In this document: one piece after another, positions 44,003 through 52,748 of the stretch
Numbering within the stretch: the stretch's first letter is position 1
Layout of the letters: each line of letters begins with the position of its first letter
Made by a program: the position numbers and the translations under genes
Notes under the pieces: generated by a model
What the model saw: only the letters and a program-made list of their open reading frames with translations
Databases searched by the model: none
Told to the model about the DNA's origin: nothing
Assembly: GCA_034434835.1 (NCBI GenBank)
Contig: DAOTXX010000088.1
Coordinates: forward strand, 31,752 to 95,751
Direction of reading: 5' to 3'
Origin: JBGLNJ01 sp034434835
GTDB taxonomy: Bacteria > Chloroflexota > Anaerolineae > Fen-1058
DNA: 64,000 bases

Positions 44003-44098
44003 CTAGGAGCCTGTCGGAGAAACCCGTTTTCTCCGAGAAAACGGGTTTCTGGGCCACCATTTTCAGCGGAAACTATCAGCTCTCCGACAGACTGCTAG
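44003..44098. mobile_element. CTAG-ended MITE-like element C
   Basis: 96 bp with the same ends, CTAGGAGCCTGTCGGAGA and TCTCCGACAGACTGCTAG, but a different interior (a CCCGTTTTCTCCGAGAAAACGGG hairpin). Its right CTAG provides the stop codon of the gene at 44095. Confidence 0.7.
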
Positions 44099-44628
44099 CT
44101 GTCTTTCAAGATGATCGGGAGAAAGTAAATGTGCGTGAACCACGCCGCGGGCATGACTGAAAAAGTGCGCGTCACGCTTTCCCTAGACGCCAGTGGGCAG
44201 TTGACGCGCGCCTTCCAATCCCAGGGCGTCAGCGCATCGTCGGGTAGATATTCGGTCTGAGTGTAAATGTACTGGTAGCCATATGGGTAGTCATATGGCA
44301 GGTAGTAAATGTAGTCTGAGATATGCCGTCCGCCCGGCCCGTTGATATAAATGACGCACAAGCAATCATGTGCGCGCGCGAGCCACCTAAAGCGCCACTG
44401 AAACGGCGGGACAGGTTGAGGCAGCAACGCGCCGTCTTCAGGATAGACGAGTTCTGGCGGCCCGGGTATCGCGGTGGACGTCGGAGTCGGCGTTGGCTGT
44501 GATGGCATCGGTTGCGACGGCGTCGCAGCAACGGTCGAGCGATGCACTGCTATGCCCATCAGAGCCGAGACGCCACTCAGCGCCAGGTATATCAACAGCC
44601 CGGTCTGCCATCGCGTGATAGATTTCAT
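44095..44628 (-). CDS. secreted/anchored hypothetical protein with FLPIILK tail
   Basis: 177 residues: N-terminal helix (LLIYLALSGVSALMGIAV), a Thr/Pro spacer, a beta-rich domain (LVYPEDGALLPQPVPPFQWR, IYINGPGGRHISDYIYYLPY) and the C-terminal TFSVMPAAWFTHIYFLPIIL followed by KDS. That tail resembles the FLP-LILK ends of many Chloroflexota exported proteins. The TAG stop is in a MITE-like element. ATG at 44628 is preferred over the longer frame because the hydrophobic helix then begins at once. Function unknown. Confidence 0.6.
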   Translation of the reverse strand: MKSITRWQTGLLIYLALSGVSALMGIAVHRSTVAATPSQPMPSQPTPTPTSTAIPGPPELVYPEDGALLPQPVPPFQWRFRWLARAHDCLCVIYINGPGGRHISDYIYYLPYDYPYGYQYIYTQTEYLPDDALTPWDWKARVNCPLASRESVTRTFSVMPAAWFTHIYFLPIILKDS

Positions 44629-44856
44629 CGTGAACCCTCTCCTCGTCTTCCCAGGATGTGCAATGGGTGATCCGACAACGGCTAAAGCTTCGATGAGAAA
44701 CGCAAGGCGAACATGAGCGCGGGTCGAGAGAGCATTGATGCAAGGCCATTTGGCCCCGAGGAGCGAGGGTCCCAAGTTGGCTCGCACTATAACACAATCA
44801 CGACGGTTTGTAAATGAGCGATCCAAAAGGCCGCTCCCGCGCTTTGCGCTGCAAGC

Positions 44857-47298
44857 TCAACGCAGTCGTGGTCTCCACGCCACGCCCAGGCAACTGGGTG
44901 TATCCAGCCAGCGCATGGCCGAAAGGTCGGGCGTGATGACGAATACGCCCTCTGGGTCTTGCGGCACGGCCAGCCATTTGCCGTCGGGCGACCAGTCAAA
45001 GTCTCGGCCCGGCAGCGTCACCGTCCGGCCCGTCTCTACGTTCAGGACGCCGACTGTACCCCCCACACTTCCTGTGAGCGGCACGACCCAGAAGCCGACG
45101 TACCGACTATCCACTGACCAGGCCAGGCTGATCCAGCGCGCGCTTGTCCCGCGCCATTGTGCGCGCACGGCGCCGGTGCTCGTATCGAGCGCGGATAACG
45201 TCAGCCCGCCAGGCTGGTTGAGGGCTGCCGCCAACAGTGAACCATCAGGCGACCATGCCAGGTTACCAAGCCACTCGGCTTGATTGCCTGACGATGCCGG
45301 CGCCAGGTCTTGGGCGCGCGCCAATGTCGTGACCGAGTTGCTGCTTACATCTGCGACTTGAATCTCGCTGGCGAGCAAGGTCGAGAGGGTCATCCCGGTG
45401 AGGGTCCTGCCCGCAAGACTGCTCACGAACGCGAGTCGCCGGCCGTCGGGTGACCACGCCAGATGAGAACCAGTGCCGATTGGCTCTGGATAGCGTCCGT
45501 TGGAGTCGGCGATCAAGACGCGCGAATAGTATTGTCGGGAGAGGAAAATACCGGCGGCTGGCACCAAGTCAAGATAGGCCACGCGTGTTCCATCTGATGA
45601 CCAGGCGAGATTCGTCCCGAAGATTTCAATATCCTCGTGGGTCTCCAGATTCACGACATGGCTGCGCAATCCACCGGGGGCATTTTGCAAGTCCAATCGC
45701 AAGCGACCGTCGGGCAACCAGCCGATCCCAGAATACGCGGGCCCTGCCTGCAATGCCTGGATCTTGCGGGTTTCGGCATCTGCCACAAAGGCCCGACCGC
45801 TCTGCAGGAACGCCAGATACTTGCCGTCGGGAGACCACTCTGGCAGTGAGATGTCTTGACCTTCTATGATTTGGCTCAACTCTGCGTCATTGACCTGTCT
45901 CAGCCAGATGGAGAACGGCCTGACAGTGCCGGGCGCGCAAAGCAACGCCAGTTGGCTGCCGGGCAAAGGCGGCACAGCCTGGGTCGGCAAGCCGGCCTGT
46001 GTTCGCAAATAGGCCAGCCATGCCGGTTCAAGCGAGTTCGGGTTTACCTTCCATACGGATCGGATGGCGTCGCCCAGCATCACGTTGGCTTGCATCGCCG
46101 GAATTAATCGCTCGACGGCGCCTGCGCCCATCTGCTTTTCGAGGAACGCAAACGCAAGCGAGACCATCGCGACATCCTCGGCTGACGTCATCGCGGCGCT
46201 GCGCGCGCGGAGTGCGATGCTCGAAAGCGACAGCCACGTGCCGGCCTGCAACGGACTGACCAGCGACTGCCCGAGTTCGGGGGTAATGAACGGATCGGCT
46301 AGGCCAGCCTTGGCCAGTTCCCATTGCAAGAGCAATCGCGGTGGAAAGTTATCGAAATTGAGCCGCCGGTCGGAGGCTTCTGTCACCAATGCCTGCACGA
46401 CTCGCGTTCCAATCATGCGATATAACTCGTCGCGCGAGCGCGCATCGGCCGGCACGCCGATCAAATGAGGCGAAGGCAGCTTGAGGACGACCCAATGATC
46501 ATCAAAACCGTATGAAAAATCCGTCAGACGCGCCAACGCTTCTGGCGAGTTTTCAAAGAGAACATAGACCGGCTGTGGGGGACAGGGCAGGGGGCCACAG
46601 ACTCGTGAGAGCACCTTGTCCATGTAAGGAATTAATCCGTCCAGCACACTGGCATCGCGCCGCGTGTATCGCATCGCAAAATACTTGCTGCTGCGATGTT
46701 GCCACGACCCCCAATACTCGAGGGTGGGATTGCCGTGCACCCAACCCGATGGCGTCTGCCGGTAAAACTGCGGCACACGGAGCCGGATGCTCGTCGGCCC
46801 GCCGGAGATCGGGTGTGTCACTTGAAACTGGTACATCACGTCGAGTGTCGCGCCGCCCGGCTCCAGCGTCACGCTGCCGAATTGGGGCAATGCGCTTATG
46901 GCAATCCCCTCCACGTCGGGAATGCCCGTTGACGTCCACCCCAGCTCGGGCAGGCCGTCCCGCTCCAGGCGGCCAAAGCGCTTGTCTTGCACCGCGCGCC
47001 AGTCGGCGTCGGTGGGGTCTTGGAGGGCGAGGAAGGCGGCGCGATCGTTCGCGGCGATGGCTTGCGCCTCGAGCCTGGCGACGGGATGAATCTCACGCGA
47101 GGCACGGTCGAGCTGTGTGCGATAGGTCCAGGTCATGTAGGCTGCCACAGCACCAACGATCAACGTCACAATGGACGCCAGCGCGATCCACCCCTTGCGC
47201 GATAGACGACGGCGTGGTTTTGGCGGGGGCCGCCGGATCCGCTCGTCCTGCTGCGGCACGTTTTCTTCGACAATCTGCCAATCCAGCTCGATGCTCAT
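44857..47298 (-). CDS. membrane protein with N-terminal domain and C-terminal WD40-like propeller, copy 2
   Basis: 813 residues. MSIELDWQIVEEN start, one transmembrane helix (about 33-57), a 430-residue extracytoplasmic domain of unknown type, then PD40/TolB-like propeller blades marked by WSPDGKYLAFL, WSSDGTRVAYLD, WSPDGRRLAFVSS, WSPDGSLLAAAL and WSPDGKWLAVPQD. It overlaps the upstream paralog by 4 bp. In the N-terminal domain RDELYRMIGTRVVQALV occupies a place where peptidase-MA-like proteins have a zinc helix; a metal motif is not present. Confidence 0.72.
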   Translation of the reverse strand: MSIELDWQIVEENVPQQDERIRRPPPKPRRRLSRKGWIALASIVTLIVGAVAAYMTWTYRTQLDRASREIHPVARLEAQAIAANDRAAFLALQDPTDADWRAVQDKRFGRLERDGLPELGWTSTGIPDVEGIAISALPQFGSVTLEPGGATLDVMYQFQVTHPISGGPTSIRLRVPQFYRQTPSGWVHGNPTLEYWGSWQHRSSKYFAMRYTRRDASVLDGLIPYMDKVLSRVCGPLPCPPQPVYVLFENSPEALARLTDFSYGFDDHWVVLKLPSPHLIGVPADARSRDELYRMIGTRVVQALVTEASDRRLNFDNFPPRLLLQWELAKAGLADPFITPELGQSLVSPLQAGTWLSLSSIALRARSAAMTSAEDVAMVSLAFAFLEKQMGAGAVERLIPAMQANVMLGDAIRSVWKVNPNSLEPAWLAYLRTQAGLPTQAVPPLPGSQLALLCAPGTVRPFSIWLRQVNDAELSQIIEGQDISLPEWSPDGKYLAFLQSGRAFVADAETRKIQALQAGPAYSGIGWLPDGRLRLDLQNAPGGLRSHVVNLETHEDIEIFGTNLAWSSDGTRVAYLDLVPAAGIFLSRQYYSRVLIADSNGRYPEPIGTGSHLAWSPDGRRLAFVSSLAGRTLTGMTLSTLLASEIQVADVSSNSVTTLARAQDLAPASSGNQAEWLGNLAWSPDGSLLAAALNQPGGLTLSALDTSTGAVRAQWRGTSARWISLAWSVDSRYVGFWVVPLTGSVGGTVGVLNVETGRTVTLPGRDFDWSPDGKWLAVPQDPEGVFVITPDLSAMRWLDTPSCLGVAWRPRLR

Positions 47299-49739
47299 GG
47301 TGGTGGTGATGGGTAATTGGCCGGTCGCCACGCGACGCTGTAGCAACCCGGCGCGTCCAACCAGCCCGGCGTGTCCAACCAGCGCGAGTCCAAATCGGGT
47401 GTGACGAGCAGGACGCCGGAAGGTTCCTGCACTATTGCCAGCCACTGGCCGTCGGGCGACCAATCGAATCCGCCCCACTTGTTGCCCGGCAGGGTCACGG
47501 ATTGGCCTGTCAGCACATCCAGGATATCCACCGTGTAGGTGCTGCGCGCCGGAGGGTCAGGCGACAGGCTTAATGCGAGGTGACGATTGTCGGACGACCA
47601 GGCCACGCTGCCCCAACTCGCGCGCGGCTCTTGCCACCGCGCGCGCATTGCGCCAGTATCTGACCTGACGATCGAAAGCACGGTCTCGTTTGAGCGATAG
47701 AGGAGCGCCGCCAACATCGAGCCATCCGGCGACCAAGTCAAGTCACTCACCCGACTGCCCTGGTTGTCCTCAGCCTGCGAGGTCACCAGATCGCGGACGC
47801 GCGCCAGGGTCGTTATCGAGTCGCTCGCCATGTCGGCCATGCGAATCTCGCTCGCATAAGGTGTCCCCCCGGGACTGGATGGAGCCAGCGAGACTCTGCC
47901 CCAGAACGCCAGTCGCTTGCTATGCCCGTCGGCGGGCGACCAGGTCGGCCGGACTCCGCGTGCAATTTGTCGAGCGTGATCTCCATTCGCGTCGGCGATC
48001 CAGATATTGAAACGGTTCTCATTCCCCGGCCCAGGGGTGACGAGATACGCCACCTGCGTTCCATCGGGCGACCAATTGTGTTGAGTGCCTGTGATCTGAG
48101 CCTCCTGGCCCGTGTCCAGGTCCATCACATAATCCGTCAGTACGCCCCGTTCCTCCGAGCGCAAGTGCATATGATCCTCGGACAGCCAATCGAACCAGTC
48201 AACCGGATGGTCAGTCGCCACTGTCTTGATCTGCTGCGTGTCGGCATCCATCACCACGACCCGACCCTCGCGGATGTAGGCCAGCTTTTTGCCGTCGGGC
48301 GACCAGGCCGGCAATGGAGGATTCTGGAATCTGTCTTCCACGGTTTGAATCTTGGCGCCATCGGTTCTGAGGCGCAGGATGGAATAATAGGTGTCGGCCA
48401 GGTCCGCCGGGCAACTCAAAACCATCTCTCCTGCGGGCAGGGATGCGAGCAGTCTGGTAGCCGATAGCGTCCCTTCTCGCTCGCGCAGATACTTTTGCCA
48501 CGCCAGTTCGAGCGTCGTCGGATTGACGCGCAGCGTGGCGCTGATCGCCTCGCCCAGCGTGTTGAGCCGGTTCGAGGTGATGGCCGTTGCCATGCGCGCG
48601 ACCGTGCCGGAGCCGAATTGCCGTTCGAGGAAATCGAACGCGAGCGGCATGACGACCTCGCCCGGCGCAGCGTCCAGTCCTCGCGCCACTGTGCGCAGCG
48701 AGATCGTGCCAAGCGGTTGACGTGCGCTGGCTGGTGCGGTCTTGAGGGTGCGCGTGATCGCTTCGTTGAAGAACGGCCCGGTCAAACCGGCCTGTGCCAG
48801 CTCCCAGCGGAGGATCTCTTGGTGTGCAAGATAGTACAGATTCAGTCGCCGCCCTGAAGCTTCCACCACCAGGGCTTGCACAACCCGTGTCCCAACAGCC
48901 CGGTAGTACTCATCGCGCGACGCTGCATCAGTCGGCACACCAATCAGGTGCGGCGAGGGCAGTTTGACTGTGATGCCTTCGTCAAAGCCATATGAAAAAT
49001 CGCTCAGATATGTGGCCGACTCGGGCAGGTTCTCGAACAAGAGACCCATGAACGGCGGGCAGGCCAGCGTTGCGCAGAGTTGATCGGCCATGGTGTCCAG
49101 GCGCGGGATGAGTGGCTCGATCACCGGGGCATCGCGGCGCAAATAGATCACGCTGACGCGCCGGCCGGGGCGCTGTTGCCATCGGCCCCAAAACTCGGTG
49201 ACGGGCCACGCATGCACCCAGCCTGACGGCGTGGGCTTGTAGAACTGGGGCACGCGCAGCGTGATGCTCGTCGGGCCGCCGGGCAGGGGGTGTGTGATCG
49301 AGAAACGATACGTCACATCAAGCCGCGCGCCGCCCGGCTCAAGTGACACGCTGCCCGGTTCGGGTACGAGGCCGGCCGCCTCCCAACCGAACTCGGGCAG
49401 GCCGTTGTTCTCCAACACGCCAAAGCGTTTATCCTGCATCGCGCGCCATGCGCGGTCGCCCGGGTCTTGGAGCGCGAGGAACGAGGCGCGATCATGGGCG
49501 GCCACAGCCTGCGCTTCTTGCCTGGCGATCGGTCGCACGGCGCCTTCGGCTCGAGCCAGTTGCGTACGATACGTCATGGTCACATAGCCCGCAGCGGCGC
49601 CAAGGGCCAGGGTCAAGATCGCTCCGGACACTACCAGCCACTTGCGCCAGTTGCCCGGACGCCTGGGCCGAACCGGTCGTGTTTCGCTTGGTTGGGGAAC
49701 GTCATGGTCAACGATTTGCCAATCTATCTCGATGCTCAT
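47295..49739 (-). CDS. membrane protein with N-terminal domain and C-terminal WD40-like propeller, copy 1
   Basis: 814 residues, first of the tandem set: MSIEIDWQIVDHDV start, transmembrane helix about 34-58, LRVPQFYKPTPSGWVHAWPV, SRDEYYRAVGTRVVQALVVE, then propeller blades WSPDGKKLAYIRE, WSPDGTQVAYLV, WSPDGSMLAALLY and WSPDGQWLAIVQE. The last gene starts inside it (4-bp overlap). Its stop and the next ATG form the only coupling. An exported sensor or scaffold is plausible; no ligand is indicated. Confidence 0.72.
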   Translation of the reverse strand: MSIEIDWQIVDHDVPQPSETRPVRPRRPGNWRKWLVVSGAILTLALGAAAGYVTMTYRTQLARAEGAVRPIARQEAQAVAAHDRASFLALQDPGDRAWRAMQDKRFGVLENNGLPEFGWEAAGLVPEPGSVSLEPGGARLDVTYRFSITHPLPGGPTSITLRVPQFYKPTPSGWVHAWPVTEFWGRWQQRPGRRVSVIYLRRDAPVIEPLIPRLDTMADQLCATLACPPFMGLLFENLPESATYLSDFSYGFDEGITVKLPSPHLIGVPTDAASRDEYYRAVGTRVVQALVVEASGRRLNLYYLAHQEILRWELAQAGLTGPFFNEAITRTLKTAPASARQPLGTISLRTVARGLDAAPGEVVMPLAFDFLERQFGSGTVARMATAITSNRLNTLGEAISATLRVNPTTLELAWQKYLREREGTLSATRLLASLPAGEMVLSCPADLADTYYSILRLRTDGAKIQTVEDRFQNPPLPAWSPDGKKLAYIREGRVVVMDADTQQIKTVATDHPVDWFDWLSEDHMHLRSEERGVLTDYVMDLDTGQEAQITGTQHNWSPDGTQVAYLVTPGPGNENRFNIWIADANGDHARQIARGVRPTWSPADGHSKRLAFWGRVSLAPSSPGGTPYASEIRMADMASDSITTLARVRDLVTSQAEDNQGSRVSDLTWSPDGSMLAALLYRSNETVLSIVRSDTGAMRARWQEPRASWGSVAWSSDNRHLALSLSPDPPARSTYTVDILDVLTGQSVTLPGNKWGGFDWSPDGQWLAIVQEPSGVLLVTPDLDSRWLDTPGWLDAPGCYSVAWRPANYPSPPP

Positions 49740-49846
49740 GATAACGTCAGTGCTCGTCGGTGAGGCAACGCTTTTCGCCCAAGATTATAGCACCGCCTGC
49801 CTCTGGCTGCTGGGCTGGCGGCATACGCCCTTGCGTCGTTATGAAT

Positions 49847-49875
49847 CCTCCCGCAGGTTCAGAACCTGCGGGAGG
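49847..49875. terminator. perfect hairpin CCTCCCGCAGGTTC/GAACCTGCGGGAGG
   Basis: 14-nt arms with a one-base loop in the gap between the divergent propeller gene and the phosphoribosyltransferase. Same sequence family as 32801-32830. A TATAAT at 49915-49920 may serve the phosphoribosyltransferase. Confidence 0.6.
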
Positions 49876-49965
49876 TTGATTGGTCTTTGATTTCCCCCTC
49901 CCGTTATCCAGTTGTATAATTTGCAGGGAAAGATTGATCCGCAGTTTGCTGTTTGAGGAGACGAG

Positions 49966-50469
49966 ATGCCAACTCGCCAGGAAGTGTTGACGTGGGGAGA
50001 CGTGACCGCATTGATCGATCATCTGCTGCCGCAGATGCAAGGGACGTTCGACGCGCTGCTGCTGATCACGCGCGGCGGCATTGTCCCCGGCGGCCTGATC
50101 GCCGAGCGGCTGGACATCAACTACGTGCTCACTGCCGCGGTGCGCTTTCCTTCGGATGTGATTGACAAGCGGCTGGCCTGGCCGACGTTTTTGCAGTTCC
50201 CGGAAGACGAGCTTTTGCGCGGGCGGCGCGTGTTGATCGTGGACGACGTGTGGGGAAGCGGGCGGACGATCACGACGGTCGTCGGTCGAGTGGAAGCAGC
50301 AGGCGCGCGCGCCGAGACGGCAGTCTTGCACTATAAACCAGGCAGCAGCCTGTTCAAGCAAACCGGGCCGACCTATTACGCGGCCATCACCGATGCGCAC
50401 ATCATCTATCCCTGGGAGTTCAGGTCGGGCAAGCAGACTGCGCCGTTGCCCAAGATCGTGCCTGTTTAG
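49966..50469 (+). CDS. phosphoribosyltransferase-family protein
   Basis: 167 residues with the PRPP loop VLIVDDVWGSGRTITTVV in the type I fold (DDVWGSGRT). The N-terminal segment LLLITRGGIVPGGLIAERL is the usual flexible PPi loop region. The hood resembles hypoxanthine/xanthine or Gpt-like enzymes, so purine salvage is likely, but the base is not fixed. GAGGAG precedes the ATG. A dispersed palindrome starts about 20 bp after the stop. Confidence 0.85.
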   Translation: MPTRQEVLTWGDVTALIDHLLPQMQGTFDALLLITRGGIVPGGLIAERLDINYVLTAAVRFPSDVIDKRLAWPTFLQFPEDELLRGRRVLIVDDVWGSGRTITTVVGRVEAAGARAETAVLHYKPGSSLFKQTGPTYYAAITDAHIIYPWEFRSGKQTAPLPKIVPV

Positions 50470-50490
50470 CGATCGGTGATCGGTGATCAG

Positions 50491-50606
50491 TATACTGCTC
50501 GGAAATCAAATGAGTGCATTGGAGTCGAGGCTTCAGCCGGTTTCGCGGCCAATATCCGGCTAAAGCCTTGACTCCGGATGCACCGAATTCATTTCCGGTC
50601 AGTATA
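50491..50606. repeat. palindromic repeat, second copy of the 26734-26853 element
   Basis: TATACTGCTCGGAAAT at the left, ATTTCCGGTCAGTATA at the right; inside are GGAGTCGAGGCTTCAGCCGG and CCGGCTAAAGCCTTGACTCC. Nearly the same order and spacing as the 26.7 kb copy. Confidence 0.7.
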
Positions 50607-50614
50607 ATCGGTGA

Positions 50615-52297
50615 TCAGCGATCGGTTGGGCGTGGGCGGAGCGCGAGAGCGACCAGGAACACGAGCAGCGCGCTGACGATCACCAGCCCGGCGCGCGCAT
50701 CGAATGACGGCGAGCTGACGGCCGGGTTCGGTGTGGGCGTGCGCGTGGGGGTGATGGAGGGGGTTGTGCTGGCGGTTGGCGTGGATGTCGCCGTGGGCGT
50801 CCGAGATGGTGTGGCGGTCGGCGTTCGGCTGGCCGTCGCGGTTGCAGTGGGCGTTGGCTTGGTCGTTGTGGCTGTTTGACCGACCGGCAGAGCTGCCGGA
50901 GTGTGTGTTGCCTCAATGACGGATGGGTTGGGTGGTGCGGGGGTCCCTCCTCCTTGTTCAATCACCAAGATCGGCCAACCCCCGATGAGACATTCGCCAT
51001 TGATACGCTGAGTGCAGACTGCGCCAGGCAAATTGAGCGTGTATTGCCCTTCCACGGCGCTTGGCGTCCACGTGTCACCAGTGCGACTGTCCACGATGAG
51101 GGCGGAGCTTGCGCGCGCGCCCAATGTCACCTTCTGCGGTGTCGAGGTGCGCGACCACAGCACGATCGTCGTTCGATCCGCACGATCCACGGTCACCTGC
51201 GCTATTTGGTCACGCCGATCCAGCGTGGCCGAACGAAACCCCGCAAGGTATGTGGATGCAATCTGAAAAGCCTTGAACGCCGGCCGTTCCGTTCCGTCCA
51301 TCCTCACCAACCCGAACGGTTCGGGATTCGCTGCCCGGTCGCCGGGGGTATCGGCCAGCTTGTACACGGCGATGCGCTCTGCGCCAGCGGCGATCCCCAG
51401 CGCGAACGCTTGAACGATGAACGCGCCTTGCTCCTCGAGCGTGATCTGGAACTGTGAGGTGGGCGCAAGCCACGTCGGGTCGAGCGAGGGCGCAGCGTTC
51501 GTTTCCACCAGCCACACGGGCTTGTCAAAGCCATACGCGCGCATCATCGTGTGATGCCAGGCGGTCAAGTCGTAGACCATGTCGGGCCGAAAGTATTGGT
51601 GCACCGTGACCACGTCGAAATAGTAATTATTCGCGGCGGCGTTCGGATCATTTTTGAGCGCGTCGAGAAATCGCTGAAAGAATGGTCTGCGGTTATAGTT
51701 CACGTCCCACCAGTAGGTGAACCCGGCCAGGTGGATCACTGCATTGGGATTGGCCGATCGGGCAACGGTGTAGGCGATGCGTTGAAGCTGCAAGAACTCG
51801 TCCACCGAGCCACTCCACGTCCGCCCCGTGTAGTTTTCATCCCAAATGTCCGGTTCGTTCCAGATGATCCAGTGATTCACACGCCCGGCGTATTGGGTAA
51901 CTAGTCTACGGAGAAAAGCCGCCCACAAGTTGTTGGGGTCGTCGGCGGGCAGCTCCATCCCAGCCGGGACGCCCACCTTGTGAGTATCCTTGCGTGCCCA
52001 CGAGGGCGTGTTAAAGACCAGGCCTACGACCTCGCGCCCGGCGGCGATTTCGGCGTTGACCTTCGCTTCCAGCGTGGTATCGTTCCACTGCCCGGCATCG
52101 TTCGGCTGGATCTCGCTCCACTCGAAGCGCAGGCGCGTCCAGCCGATGCCGAGTTGCGAGGCCACCGCCGGATTGTCCGATGCCTCCACGGCGCCAAAGC
52201 GAGATTCGCCTCCATATTGGGCCTGGATCGGGATAGCCGTCCGTGACAAGATGAACGAGATCAGGGCAGTAAGGACGATAGAATGGCGAGCAGTCAT
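50615..52297 (-). CDS. secreted glycoside-hydrolase-like protein (clan GH-A type), anchored
   Basis: A 14-25 residue hydrophobic leader, then a TIM-barrel-like domain with IIWNEPDIWDENY (acid/base Glu of NEP) near residue 140 and PVWLVETNA (probable nucleophile Glu) near 240. A C-terminal beta domain, a Thr/Pro-rich spacer and a final transmembrane helix (AGLVIVSALLVFLVALAL) with basic tail follow. The ATG at 52297 has AGGAG 5 nt upstream. 560 residues. GH39 or GH5-like; substrate unknown. Confidence 0.75.
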   Translation of the reverse strand: MTARHSIVLTALISFILSRTAIPIQAQYGGESRFGAVEASDNPAVASQLGIGWTRLRFEWSEIQPNDAGQWNDTTLEAKVNAEIAAGREVVGLVFNTPSWARKDTHKVGVPAGMELPADDPNNLWAAFLRRLVTQYAGRVNHWIIWNEPDIWDENYTGRTWSGSVDEFLQLQRIAYTVARSANPNAVIHLAGFTYWWDVNYNRRPFFQRFLDALKNDPNAAANNYYFDVVTVHQYFRPDMVYDLTAWHHTMMRAYGFDKPVWLVETNAAPSLDPTWLAPTSQFQITLEEQGAFIVQAFALGIAAGAERIAVYKLADTPGDRAANPEPFGLVRMDGTERPAFKAFQIASTYLAGFRSATLDRRDQIAQVTVDRADRTTIVLWSRTSTPQKVTLGARASSALIVDSRTGDTWTPSAVEGQYTLNLPGAVCTQRINGECLIGGWPILVIEQGGGTPAPPNPSVIEATHTPAALPVGQTATTTKPTPTATATASRTPTATPSRTPTATSTPTASTTPSITPTRTPTPNPAVSSPSFDARAGLVIVSALLVFLVALALRPRPTDR

Positions 52298-52411
52298 CAA
52301 GACTCCTATTCGGTGAGCAGACGGACGGATTGTAAGCCGGGCGAGAGGGTGTGTCAAGGACCATCATATGACGAGATGACGATAAGCCTATGATACTCGT
52401 CCCGGCGTAAC

Positions 52412-52425
52412 GTGACATTTGTCAC
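52412..52425 (+). promoter_or_regulatory. candidate CRP/FNR-type operator upstream of fdhA
   Basis: GTGACATTTGTCAC, a perfect 5-bp inverted pair with a 4-bp spacer, 320 bp before fdhA and in the 390-bp gap shared with the divergent hydrolase gene. Nothing else is recognisable in 52298-52748. Confidence 0.4.
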
Positions 52426-52748
52426 TGGTTTAGTATGGTCAGTCAGTCAATAATTACACAAAGTCCGATAGCCAACCGTCCTATGCTTTCTCTAACACCG
52501 GCGCGGCGTTCATCTTGTCTAACCCTCCCGGCGGATACTGATCATGGTCTATCTAGTTTTGTGTAGCTGCGCTTGTCCTTGCCGATCTTTCTACATTCCT
52601 CTTCGAGGCCATCCGGCGCAACACTGTTCTGTGGACAGCTCTGTGCCGCAATCCCCAAATCGTCCAAGCCCACACTGCACATGTGATCTATCGTGTATTC
52701 ACAACCGAAAGAAAGTTTGAATCGTTTGATCTGTTAGGAGGAAGCTGC

